Shown here: piece by piece, positions 33,903-41,216 of the stretch
Numbering within the stretch: the first letter of the stretch is position 1
Layout: each line of letters starts with the position of its first letter
Source of the DNA: CAKVLS01 sp045534265
GTDB taxonomy: Bacteria > Bacillota > Clostridia > Christensenellales > UBA1242
Assembly (NCBI GenBank): GCA_045534265.1
Contig: JAZSJH010000005.1
Location: 62,001-126,000, forward strand
DNA: 64,000 nucleotides
Direction: 5' to 3'
The notes under the pieces: model-generated
Databases searched by the model: none
The model's input: only the letters and a program-made list of their open reading frames with translations
Told to the model about the DNA's origin: nothing
Made by a program: the position numbers and the translations under genes

Positions 33903-34364
33903 TTATATTTTCCAGAAGTCCCTTGCAGACTTGATTTGAGCAGAGAAGGTAACTCCATTTGCCCATTTGATATATTTTGACAACTCATCTAGTGGTACAA
34001 ATTTTCTTTCACTGATTTCCCACTCTTGGTTAAAGTCTAAAAGGCTGTCTACTTTGGCTGTATATCTTAATTGGAAGTACTTTTCATCATTTTCGATAAC
34101 TTCTACCGCCCCTAGATAGTTTACATCTTTTAGAGTGATACAAGCTTCTTCCATAAGCTCCCTGCCCAAAGTGTCAAGTCTTGTCTCTCCAGGCTCTGGG
34201 TGTCCGCCAGGTATTGTCCAAGTGTCACCATTTTTGACAATCAAAAGGTCTCCATGTTCATTAAAAACATAACCACTTACTTGAGTGTATTTTTGTCCAG
34301 CAATTGAAAAATTTTCTCTCCATAGCATTTTGCAGTTAGGAGTGATTTGTTCGTATTCTGTCAT
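33903..34364 (-). CDS. Nudix hydrolase
   Basis: 153 residues. The Nudix box runs from GGHPEPGETRLDTLG to RELMEEACI, with the catalytic Arg and Glu in place but the usual glycine after EEx replaced by Cys. The N-terminus (MTEYEQITPNCKMLWRENFS) and an edge strand FQLRYTAKVDS suggest an MutT-like nucleotide or nucleoside-diphosphate-X hydrolase. GGGGGAAT lies before the ATG. Monocistronic on the minus strand. Confidence 0.8.
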   Translation of the reverse strand: MTEYEQITPNCKMLWRENFSIAGQKYTQVSGYVFNEHGDLLIVKNGDTWTIPGGHPEPGETRLDTLGRELMEEACITLKDVNYLGAVEVIENDEKYFQLRYTAKVDSLLDFNQEWEISERKFVPLDELSKYIKWANGVTFSAQIKSARDFWKI

Positions 34365-34508
34365 TTTTTATTCCCCCATATATTTAGTATAACACAAAAC
34401 TTTTTTAACTAAAAATTATTAACATACAAAAAATGCAAATTTGATTTTTATTTTTCCGTGCATAATTTTTGCATGAGAATTTTTGTAGAGAATTTTTTTA
34501 TTTTTTTG

Positions 34509-34559
34509 TTGACAAATAGTGCTTTTGAGTATATTATTGTATTAGTCAAGTAATACAAT
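34509..34559 (+). promoter_or_regulatory. Promoter and operator of the YtrA-type operon
   Basis: TTGACA (34509-34514), 17 nt, TATTAT (34532-34537). A perfect inverted repeat, arms ATTGTATTA and TAATACAAT at 34536-34544 and 34551-34559, covers the end of the -10 box and the start site, where a GntR/YtrA dimer would bind and block transcription. Confidence 0.8.
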
Positions 34560-34574
34560 GATTTGGAGAGAAAT

Positions 34575-34937
34575 ATGGGTTTTACATTTGATAACGATAC
34601 ACCGATATATTTGCAGATAATAGAACATATAAAAATGCAAATAATAAGTGGTAAATATAATATGGGAGACAAACTTCCGTCTGTGAGAGATTTTTCGGCG
34701 GATCTAGAGGTAAACCCAAACACCGTACAAAAAGCGCTTGGAGAACTAGAGGCGATAGGGCTTATATATACCGAAAGGACAAATGGTAAATTTGTGACCA
34801 AAGACAAAAAGAAAATAGAGAAGTTAAAGCAGCAAGCGATACAAGATAGAATTAACAAGTTTTTTGATTCTATGCAAAGAATAGGACTTACAAAGCAAGA
34901 GATAATTGCAGTTTTGCAAAATATGGATAAGGAGTAG
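34575..34937 (+). CDS. GntR-family regulator, YtrA subfamily
   Basis: 120-residue repressor. The winged helix includes DTPIYLQIIEHIKMQIISGKY, GDKLPSVRDFSADLEVNPNTVQKALGELE and TERTNGKFV, followed by a short helical dimerisation tail, typical of the YtrA type that sits ahead of ABC transporters and responds to cell-wall antibiotics. ATG 34575 follows GGAGAG; a TTG four codons earlier overlaps that ribosome site. It starts an operon with the two ABC genes (3-bp and 1-bp gaps) and should repress itself through the operator overlapping its promoter. Confidence 0.9.
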   Translation: MGFTFDNDTPIYLQIIEHIKMQIISGKYNMGDKLPSVRDFSADLEVNPNTVQKALGELEAIGLIYTERTNGKFVTKDKKKIEKLKQQAIQDRINKFFDSMQRIGLTKQEIIAVLQNMDKE

Positions 34938-34940
34938 ACT

Positions 34941-35630
34941 ATGGATATATTGAGTGTAAAAAATATAAGTAAAAGTTTTGATGAAAAAAAGGTAATTGAT
35001 GATATAAGCTTTAGCGTCAAAAAAGGAAGAATAGTAGGTCTTCTTGGAAAAAACGGCTGTGGCAAAACAACGATTCTTAAGATGATAAATGATTTGCTAA
35101 CAATTGATAGTGGAGAAATTTTGGTTTGTGGAGAAAAGGTGTCTGAAAAGACAAAAGCTATGGTTTCATTTCTTCCAGAAAGACCTTATTTTGATACAAA
35201 CCTTACAATAGAGCAAACTTTCAAGTTTTTTGAAGAGTTTTATGCAGATTTTGATAGAAACAAAGCCGAAAAATTGCTTAAAGATTTGGATTTGGATATA
35301 AAATCTTCGATTTCCAAAATGAGCAAAGGCATGAAAGAAAAGATGCAACTTATTTTGGTTATGTCAAGAAAAGCAAAGCTTTATATATTGGACGAACCGC
35401 TTGGCGGTGTTGACCCATCAACAAGGGATTATATAATGCAAACTATACTTTCTAACTTTGACAAAGATTCTAGTCTTATCATAACAACACATTTGATTGC
35501 TGATGTCGAAAAGATTCTTGACGAAGTAGTAATCATTGACCAAGGAAAAGTGGTTTTGAAGGGCAATGCCGACAAACTAAGAGAACAAGAAAAGGCATCT
35601 ATAAACGATATCTTTAGAAGGAGAGTGTAA
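34941..35630 (+). CDS. ABC transporter ATP-binding protein
   Basis: 229 residues. Walker A GLLGKNGCGKTT, Q-loop region VSFLPERPYF, signature MSKGMKEK (degenerate LSGGQ), Walker B LYILDEPLGGVDP and the H-loop TTHL. The degenerate signature and short length fit YtrB/BceA-like or YxlF-like export ATPases paired with a 6-TM permease. Third-base coupling: 3 bp after the GntR gene and 1 bp before the permease. Confidence 0.9.
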   Translation: MDILSVKNISKSFDEKKVIDDISFSVKKGRIVGLLGKNGCGKTTILKMINDLLTIDSGEILVCGEKVSEKTKAMVSFLPERPYFDTNLTIEQTFKFFEEFYADFDRNKAEKLLKDLDLDIKSSISKMSKGMKEKMQLILVMSRKAKLYILDEPLGGVDPSTRDYIMQTILSNFDKDSSLIITTHLIADVEKILDEVVIIDQGKVVLKGNADKLREQEKASINDIFRRRV

Positions 35631-35631
35631 T

Positions 35632-36417
35632 ATGCTGAAATATTTGATGAAATATGACCTTAAGAAAATGACAAAACTGCTTATATACCTTTATCCTATA
35701 ACAATCGCTTTAGCTGGAATTACCAGACTTATCAATATAGGTAAAGATATACAAGTAATATCTATAATAGGCTCTGTGTTTGCAAGTTTAACATATACAT
35801 TGATTGCAAATATTTTGGTCAATACAATAGTAGCTATTATATTGTCTTTTACTACAAGTTTTTACAAAGACCAAAGTTATCTTACTCATACCTTGCCGGT
35901 AAAAAAAGAGAAGTTGCTTCTTTCTATGTATTTGTCTGCATTGGTTGTGATATTTGCTAGTGTAACTATAAGCGTTGCTTCATTATTTATAGTTCTTTAT
36001 ACAAAAGAATTTGCGGCTGGATTTATGGCTTTAATTAACCAAAGTGTTGTTGGACTTAATATGTCAGCTGGTGGATTTATTACGTTGCTAGCGTTTGTCA
36101 TTTTTGCTCAAATTTGTGCTATGATGAGCTTTGGGTTTACTTCCATTGTCAAAGGCTATAGTTATAACAAAAAACGTGGACTAAAAGGTTTTGTTTGGTT
36201 TTTGTGCTTCTATTTTGGGTCTATGATGGCTACTGTTTTGGTTGCTGTTATATCAACTGCTATCTCAGGAAACTTGAGTAACTTGTTTGCAACAACGCTT
36301 AATAGTACAACATTTATAACTATACTTGTTGTAGCTCTTGTTATGTATATACTTTACGCTATTTTGTTTTACTTTATTTGCCAATATGAGTTCAAAAAAG
36401 GTGTAAATGTAGATTAA
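35632..36417 (+). CDS. ABC-2-type permease
   Basis: 261 residues with six hydrophobic helices. DQSYLTHTLPVKKEKLLLSMYL between helices 2 and 3 is the conserved cytoplasmic coupling motif of this permease type. Together with the ATPase it forms an exporter, likely for a hydrophobic or cationic toxic compound. GGAGAG lies before the ATG. Confidence 0.82.
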   Translation: MLKYLMKYDLKKMTKLLIYLYPITIALAGITRLINIGKDIQVISIIGSVFASLTYTLIANILVNTIVAIILSFTTSFYKDQSYLTHTLPVKKEKLLLSMYLSALVVIFASVTISVASLFIVLYTKEFAAGFMALINQSVVGLNMSAGGFITLLAFVIFAQICAMMSFGFTSIVKGYSYNKKRGLKGFVWFLCFYFGSMMATVLVAVISTAISGNLSNLFATTLNSTTFITILVVALVMYILYAILFYFICQYEFKKGVNVD

Positions 36418-36423
36418 TAGATA

Positions 36424-36458
36424 ATAAAAAAAGAAGTCAAAATTAAGACTTCTTTTTT
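36424..36458. terminator. Bidirectional terminator between the ABC operon and rfbB
   Basis: AAGAAGTC/GACTTCTT hairpin with flanking A- and T-runs. Confidence 0.8.
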
Positions 36459-36466
36459 GTTGTTTT

Positions 36467-37408
36467 TTATAAATTTTCTTTGTACCAGCTAATTATACCT
36501 TGCAAAGAATTATCAAAGGTATATAGTGGCTTGTAGCCTAGCTCATTTTTTATTTTGTCATAGTTTATAGCGTACCTTCTGTCGTTGCTTTGGCGATTTG
36601 GTACAAGCTCTATTTTGCTATTTGTCTTGCCATAATTTTCAAGCAAAGCCTGAGCTACTTCCATATTCGTTCTTTCGCCGTTGCTACCTATGTTATAAAC
36701 TTGTCCAGCTTTTCCACTTTTGATTATTTTTGATATGCCTTGGCAGTGGTCAAGTACGTGTATCCAATCTCTTGTGTTTTTGCCATCACCGTGAACTGCG
36801 ATATTTTCGCCGTTTTTTAGATGTGAGATTGATTTTGGAATAAACTTTTCTGTATGTTGATATATGCCGTAATTATTAGAACATCTAGAAATAGTAACGC
36901 CAAGACCAAATATATTGTGATAAGATAGGGCAAGAAGATCGGCTGCCATCTTGCTTATGCTATAAGGGCTAGTTGGTTTTAGTGGAGAGTTTTCGGTAAA
37001 AGCAGGGTCATTATCGCCAAGCTCACCATAAACTTCGTCTGTAGATACTTGGTGGAATTTTGCAACCTTATGCTTTCTGCAAGCATCAAGCAAAACCCTA
37101 ACACCTGTAATGTTGGTGTCGATAAAAATTTGCGGATTAGAAACGGAGTTGTCTACGTGAGATTCGGCGGCAAAGTTAACTACGATATCAAAACTTTTCT
37201 TTGCAAATAACTTATCAACAAGTTTTTCGTCACAAATATTGCCATATACAAACTCAAAGTTTGGCTTGTCCAAAAGGTCGCCTAAGTATTCTTTTTTGCC
37301 AGCATAGGTGAGCGCATCAAGGCATACAAAGTTATCTTCGTTATTGTAGATATAGTGGCAGAAATTAGCGCCGATAAAACCCGCTCCGCCTGTAATTAAA
37401 ATATTCAT
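36467..37408 (-). CDS. rfbB: dTDP-glucose 4,6-dehydratase
   Basis: 313-residue short-chain dehydrogenase family enzyme that makes dTDP-4-keto-6-deoxyglucose for surface polysaccharides. GGAGFIGANFCHY binds NAD; AAESHVDNSV, TDEVYGEL and the YSISKMAAD active site (YxxxK) follow, then GKNTRDWIHVLDH and NRQSNDRRYAIN, all RmlB/RfbB hallmarks. It stands alone here, without rfbA, rfbC or rfbD, which must be elsewhere if a dTDP-sugar is made. Confidence 0.88.
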   Translation of the reverse strand: MNILITGGAGFIGANFCHYIYNNEDNFVCLDALTYAGKKEYLGDLLDKPNFEFVYGNICDEKLVDKLFAKKSFDIVVNFAAESHVDNSVSNPQIFIDTNITGVRVLLDACRKHKVAKFHQVSTDEVYGELGDNDPAFTENSPLKPTSPYSISKMAADLLALSYHNIFGLGVTISRCSNNYGIYQHTEKFIPKSISHLKNGENIAVHGDGKNTRDWIHVLDHCQGISKIIKSGKAGQVYNIGSNGERTNMEVAQALLENYGKTNSKIELVPNRQSNDRRYAINYDKIKNELGYKPLYTFDNSLQGIISWYKENL

Positions 37409-37568
37409 ATTTTGCCTCTCAAAAATATGTTTTTTTATACGCTTTGATTATATCACAAATAAAATAAATGTTAAGTAAATAAGAGCTAGTTTTTAGCTCT
37501 TTTTTTGTGGAAAAGATAATTTTATAAAAGTTTTTTTTGAGCAAAAAAAATATAGTATGCCAAAACAT

Positions 37569-37598
37569 TTGACAAAAAGGCAGGGGGGGGGGTAAACT
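37569..37598 (+). promoter_or_regulatory. Promoter with G10 tract in the spacer (phase-variable candidate)
   Basis: TTGACA 37569-37574, then AAAAGGCA and ten G (37583-37592), then TAAACT 37593-37598: spacer 18 nt. Gain or loss of one G would change the spacing. The whole block recurs at 53803-53834 with G11. Confidence 0.75.
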
Positions 37599-37611
37599 AG
37601 GTGTAAGGATA

Positions 37612-37635
37612 GGTGTGTCTTGTATAAGTCATACC
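37612..37635 (+). promoter_or_regulatory. Leader hairpin, copy 1
   Basis: GGTGTGTCTT/AAGTCATACC around loop GTAT. The counterpart at 53848-53871 keeps the stem with compensatory base changes. Confidence 0.6.
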
Positions 37636-37663
37636 AATATTGTGGACAAAGGAGAAAATATAT

Positions 37664-38911
37664 ATGGCACTAGTTCCAGCAAAATGTACCCAATGTGGCG
37701 CTTCTATTGAAGTTGATAAAACTCAAGAAGCGGGCATTTGCCCATCTTGCGGTACAGCATTTATTACCGAAAAAGTAATAAAAAATTATAACACCTTTAA
37801 TGTAGACAATTCCGTTAATATTTATCTTGGCGGAAAGGGTGATAGCAAAAAAGAAGAAAGAAATGACGCAATAAGAGGTCTTATTGTTTCGCTAGATTAT
37901 ACTGATAAGGTAGATAGTTATAAGAGAATTAAAAAAATATTAGACAAATATCCAGGCTCAGCCGAAGCTCACTATTCTTGCGCTTTAGCGATAGCTGAGC
38001 TTATGACAAGAGATATGACCAAAGACACATACTTTGGGGAAATGCCGGATTATGAGATGTACCTTGACGAGGTAGACGGCAAAGATGTTTATATCAAAAT
38101 ATCTTATCCGATAGGGCTTATCGACAAAGCAAAGAAACTAGCAAAAAATGAAAAAGAAAAACTAGAAGTACTTCAAGCAGAGCAAGAATTTTACCAAATA
38201 ATTACTTGCAAACTACATAAGTTATACCTTGGCACATCAAAAGCTGATGAATCAAAAAGCCCAGAAACTGCACAAAATATTGTAAAAGAAGCAAACGAAA
38301 GAATGGACGAAAATCCTAGCAAAAAAATAAAATTTGACCCGTTTTTCTGGTTTTTGAATCCTTGTGGTAAGTATAGTTTTGAATTTATTAATCTATTTAA
38401 TGATATTGCAATAATTTTAATTCCTTTCTTTATCGTAGCTATGTGTATACCTGTAGCAAGAGAGTGGCTACTTGCTAGATGGTTTTTGTTTGGCATAATA
38501 GCACTTGTTTGTCTTTTTGGACTTTATATGTTCTTTAGTTGCCTAAAAGATGAGATTAGTCATTTAATGCTTCACAATTCAAAAGCTTTGAGAAATGCAG
38601 ATGCTGAGTATGCAAAAGATTATAATAGCATAATCGAAAATGTCGAATTTAGAGAAGATAAGTATTGGTATGCTTTGGTGCTTGGGGTTGAAGGCTCTGT
38701 TAAACTTTATGAAGTTTTGAGACGACTTGAAGAAGATATCAAGAAAAAGAAACTAAATGTCACTGATGTAGATTGGAAATTTGTTTATGAACAATCATAT
38801 TGCATTATGGAAAATAGAGGCTTAAGTTGGCATGATGAGAAAATACTAGATATTATCGAAGAAAACATTAAAAAATATAACTTAGAAAAAATCTTGCCTA
38901 AAAAGAAATAA
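37664..38911 (+). CDS. Zinc-ribbon membrane protein, paralogue A
   Basis: 415 residues. N-terminal zinc ribbon MALVPAKCTQCGASIEVDKT..AGICPSCGTAFITEKV, then NIYLGGKGDSKKEER, a TPR-like helical region (TYxxYPGSAEAH...), and two membrane helices at about 250-295 around the PVAREWLLARWFLFG loop, then a helical C-terminal domain. Start 37664 follows AAAGGAG 10 nt upstream. Nearly the same protein is encoded at 53899-55164. The ribbon, repeat region and helix pair suggest a membrane-bound scaffold or stress sensor. No family recognised. Confidence 0.7.
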   Translation: MALVPAKCTQCGASIEVDKTQEAGICPSCGTAFITEKVIKNYNTFNVDNSVNIYLGGKGDSKKEERNDAIRGLIVSLDYTDKVDSYKRIKKILDKYPGSAEAHYSCALAIAELMTRDMTKDTYFGEMPDYEMYLDEVDGKDVYIKISYPIGLIDKAKKLAKNEKEKLEVLQAEQEFYQIITCKLHKLYLGTSKADESKSPETAQNIVKEANERMDENPSKKIKFDPFFWFLNPCGKYSFEFINLFNDIAIILIPFFIVAMCIPVAREWLLARWFLFGIIALVCLFGLYMFFSCLKDEISHLMLHNSKALRNADAEYAKDYNSIIENVEFREDKYWYALVLGVEGSVKLYEVLRRLEEDIKKKKLNVTDVDWKFVYEQSYCIMENRGLSWHDEKILDIIEENIKKYNLEKILPKKK

Positions 38912-38922
38912 CAAATAATAAA

Positions 38923-38957
38923 ACAAAAAAACACTCAAAATCTTTGAGTGTTTTTTT
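38923..38957 (+). terminator. Terminator of paralogue A
   Basis: ACACTCAAA/TTTGAGTGT hairpin with T-run. Confidence 0.8.
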
Positions 38958-39039
38958 ATATAATTAGTTTGTATGTGATATATGCTTTATTTTTTGCAGG
39001 CATTTAATGGCTTTTTTGGGGACTATGTTTGCTAAAAAA

Positions 39040-39594
39040 TTATTTTTTTGACATAGCGACTTTCATTAATTTTTGGATTCCGTCATAAGTTACATCTTTT
39101 GATGTTAGATTGTATTTTGCAACAAAAGAGTAGATGTCGTCAACGGATACACTATCATTTGCTTTTGAGTCGATTTCTACTTCCATAAGGTCGCCTAAGT
39201 TTTTGACAGAGTCAAAGTCAAAATGGAAGTTGTCAAGATGATATGAAACTCTTTCTTTGTCGATTACCATTTGAATTTCAAAACCTAGAGCAAAAAGTAT
39301 CTTTTCCATTTGGTCTTTTGATTCAATCTCTGTTTCGTATTCATCACAATAAATAGGTGTAGCTTCTCTGTGAATTTTTTTGTAGCAAAGCACGGATTTG
39401 CCGTTTTGTTCTCTAATTCTTAAACACTCCATAGTTTCGCCGTCTTTTTCAAATTCAGCAAAGTTTGGTATATAGTAAGTGTCTATTTGGTGAGATTGTT
39501 TGCCTTTTGTAGCTAATTTTTCAAGGTCGGCGATAATCTTGGCTTTGGTGTCGTTATTTATCAAAAATTTTAGTTCGATTTCTTTGTCTTGCAT
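39040..39594 (-). CDS. CYTH-domain protein (triphosphatase/class IV adenylate cyclase-like)
   Basis: 184 residues. The tunnel-fold signature ExExK is EIELKF at residues 5-10; ECLRIRE, LCYKK, CDEYETEIE, DKERVSYHL, FHFDFDSVKNLGDLMEVEI follow, supplying the ring of Arg, Lys and Glu residues that hold triphosphate and metal. Members act as inorganic or thiamine triphosphatases or, rarely, as adenylate cyclases; here triphosphatase is more likely. Monocistronic; AGGAGAA before the ATG. Confidence 0.8.
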   Translation of the reverse strand: MQDKEIELKFLINNDTKAKIIADLEKLATKGKQSHQIDTYYIPNFAEFEKDGETMECLRIREQNGKSVLCYKKIHREATPIYCDEYETEIESKDQMEKILFALGFEIQMVIDKERVSYHLDNFHFDFDSVKNLGDLMEVEIDSKANDSVSVDDIYSFVAKYNLTSKDVTYDGIQKLMKVAMSKK

Positions 39595-39679
39595 TGATTT
39601 TTTCTCCTAAATTTATTATAGCATATGATTTGCGTTAGTTGCAATTTTTTTATAACATATGCCAGCAAAATATATTTAT

Positions 39680-39715
39680 AGCAAAAAAAAGACAGGGATT
39701 AGATTTCCTTGTCCT
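39680..39715 (-). terminator. Terminator of the reverse transcriptase gene
   Basis: Minus-strand imperfect hairpin GACAAGG/CCCTGTC overlapping the stop codon, followed by eight T. No intron domain V is present downstream. Confidence 0.6.
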
Positions 39716-40919
39716 TTTCGTATTCTTTGAACTTGTAATATTCATTTACTAGTGATTTGTAGCCAAGCTCTTTTAGTGTGTTGTATCTTACGTTATAGTT
39801 TTGTTTGCAGTGTCTGCCAGTGGACAAGAATCTTAGATATTGAATTAAGTAGTTATCAATAATTTTTAGTCCATTGCTTGTTGTTATCATAGGGAAAAAC
39901 CACCTAGACCAAGTAAGTTCGTTGGCGTGGCTATCTTCAAAGAATTTGCGGTTGAAAACCCTTAACATTACTTTGATAACCTTTTCGGTTGTTGCGGATT
40001 TTTTGATTTTCCAGCGGTATAGGGCGTGGGCTTTTCTTTTGATTTTGGCTTTTAGTTTCATTATTGTCACTTGTGACAAATCAATAGTTTTGTCGCAGTA
40101 TTCAATACCAAGAAAATTCCAAGGGGTATGTGGCTCAAAGATACTTTCTTTGTCGGGGTTAACCACTAAATCTTTGTCTTTGATTACTTTGTTTATATAT
40201 CTTCTATATTCTTCTAACTTTTCTTTGGTTTCGGCAAAGACAATCACGTCATCAGAATATCTTGCATATGGGATATTTTGGCTGTAAAAGTATAGGTCCA
40301 AATCTCTAAGGTATACATTAGCAAAAAAAGTCGATAGAGAAGTGCCCGCCATAGCGCCACGTTTTTCTTTGATTATTTCGTCGTCAAATATAGCCTTATC
40401 TACGTGCAAAAACTTGTCAAAAAACCCTACAAGTTTTGGGTCGTCGTGCAAAAAGTCTTTTAAGATAGGCATAAGTTTGTCGATATTGATACTATTAAAG
40501 TAGTTTGAAATATCAAGCTTATAGCAATACATATTTTCGATATTTTTTCGGTTAACTATTGTTTCAACGGCTCTTTTTACGCCAAATGATTTTCGGAAAG
40601 AAAAGCAATTGGCGCTCATTTTGTAGTCGTACTTGTATAGGCAGTATGAAATGATTTTGAGTACCATACTTTCGGCTTCTGGGAATTTGTATATGGTACG
40701 CTTTTTTGTGCTGCCGCTTTTGTTGATTAGTTTTTTGGTTGGCAAACTAAACTCAAAGTCATTACTTTTAAGTTTTGCTACTGTATCTTTGTACTTTTTA
40801 CCTTCGATAAAATCTGTCAAAAATGCTTCATCTTTTTTTGTAAGATGGGCTTTTTCTTTTTTGTAGTTTAGGTATTCTTGCCAAATATTATCATCAGTTA
40901 TTTTATCTAAAATACTCAT
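39699..40919 (-). CDS. Stand-alone reverse transcriptase, unclassified
   Basis: 406 residues with a complete RT core: CFSFRKSFGVKRAVETI at about 105-121, motif A CYKLDISNYFNSI (132-144), motif B GAMAGTSLSTFFANVYL (188-204), motif C YARYSDDVIVFA (218-229) and motif E-like WNFLGIEY (267-274). The active site is YSDD rather than YADD. A helical thumb (KLKAKIKRKAHALYRWK) is followed by a conserved-looking tail (ELTWSRWFFP, RFLSTGRHCKQNYNVRY, GYKSLVNEYYKF). No maturase X domain, endonuclease or intron. Start 40919 follows GGAG 8 nt upstream. The 5' leader holds a structured RNA with its own promoter, pointing to an RT that uses a cis-encoded RNA. Confidence 0.85.
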   Translation of the reverse strand: MSILDKITDDNIWQEYLNYKKEKAHLTKKDEAFLTDFIEGKKYKDTVAKLKSNDFEFSLPTKKLINKSGSTKKRTIYKFPEAESMVLKIISYCLYKYDYKMSANCFSFRKSFGVKRAVETIVNRKNIENMYCYKLDISNYFNSINIDKLMPILKDFLHDDPKLVGFFDKFLHVDKAIFDDEIIKEKRGAMAGTSLSTFFANVYLRDLDLYFYSQNIPYARYSDDVIVFAETKEKLEEYRRYINKVIKDKDLVVNPDKESIFEPHTPWNFLGIEYCDKTIDLSQVTIMKLKAKIKRKAHALYRWKIKKSATTEKVIKVMLRVFNRKFFEDSHANELTWSRWFFPMITTSNGLKIIDNYLIQYLRFLSTGRHCKQNYNVRYNTLKELGYKSLVNEYYKFKEYEKDKEI

Positions 40920-40936
40920 ATTTTCTCCATAAAAAA

Positions 40937-41069
40937 AGAAAGGAAAATGCTTTGAAATCACATTTATGTGATACAAGACTGAACATACAACTGTTACCTG
41001 CAAAACATATAATATGTTGTATGCTTCGCCCTTCGCAGGTGCAAAATTTACTTTTTGCCTTTCCTTTCT
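40937..41069 (-). ncRNA. Structured RNA upstream of the reverse transcriptase, with predicted pseudoknot
   Basis: About 133 nt on the minus strand. The ends, AGAAAGGAAA (5', 41060-41069) and TTTCCTTTCT (3', 40937-40946), are perfectly complementary. Inside, ACCTGC/GCAGGT (41035-41040 with 40996-41001) and CATACAAC/GTTGTATG (41016-41023 with 40984-40991) are interleaved, giving an H-type pseudoknot; a hairpin ATCACA/TGTGAT lies at 40957-40972. The predicted transcription start is at 41069-41070, exactly at the closing stem. The RT start codon is 17 nt further on. Function inferred: template or scaffold for the RT. Confidence 0.65.
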
Positions 41070-41076
41070 AAATATT

Positions 41077-41105
41077 ATTTTAGCACTTTTTAGCATAAAT
41101 GTCAA
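41077..41105 (-). promoter_or_regulatory. Promoter of the RT-associated RNA
   Basis: Minus strand TTGACA (41100-41105), 17 nt, TAAAAT (41077-41082). The start site 7 nt on coincides with the 5' arm of the RNA's closing stem. Confidence 0.8.
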
Positions 41106-41174
41106 ACTTATACACAAAAAACCGATTTTGGGTGGTTTTAGGGGTAAATATGTTATTGTGTTGTCAAATACAAT

Positions 41175-41209
41175 AAAAAAAGCAACGCTATATAAAGCAT
41201 TGCTTTTTG
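41175..41209 (-). terminator. Terminator of the 41217 gene
   Basis: AGCAA(T)GC / GC(G)TTGCT hairpin with T-run on the minus strand. It separates this gene from the RT unit. Confidence 0.7.
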
Positions 41210-41216
41210 TTGGTTA

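Noticed and set aside
39699..40919. Diversity-generating retroelement
   Set aside because: Motif B does not show the xGxxxSQ form, and no Avd-like gene or template/variable repeat pair was seen nearby.
39699..41069. Classical retron
   Set aside because: Complementary RNA ends fit, but the RT lacks the NAxxH and VTG marks of retron RTs and no effector gene is fused or adjacent.
39600..41105. Group II intron ORF
   Set aside because: No maturase X domain or endonuclease, and no domain V-like hairpin downstream of the RT.
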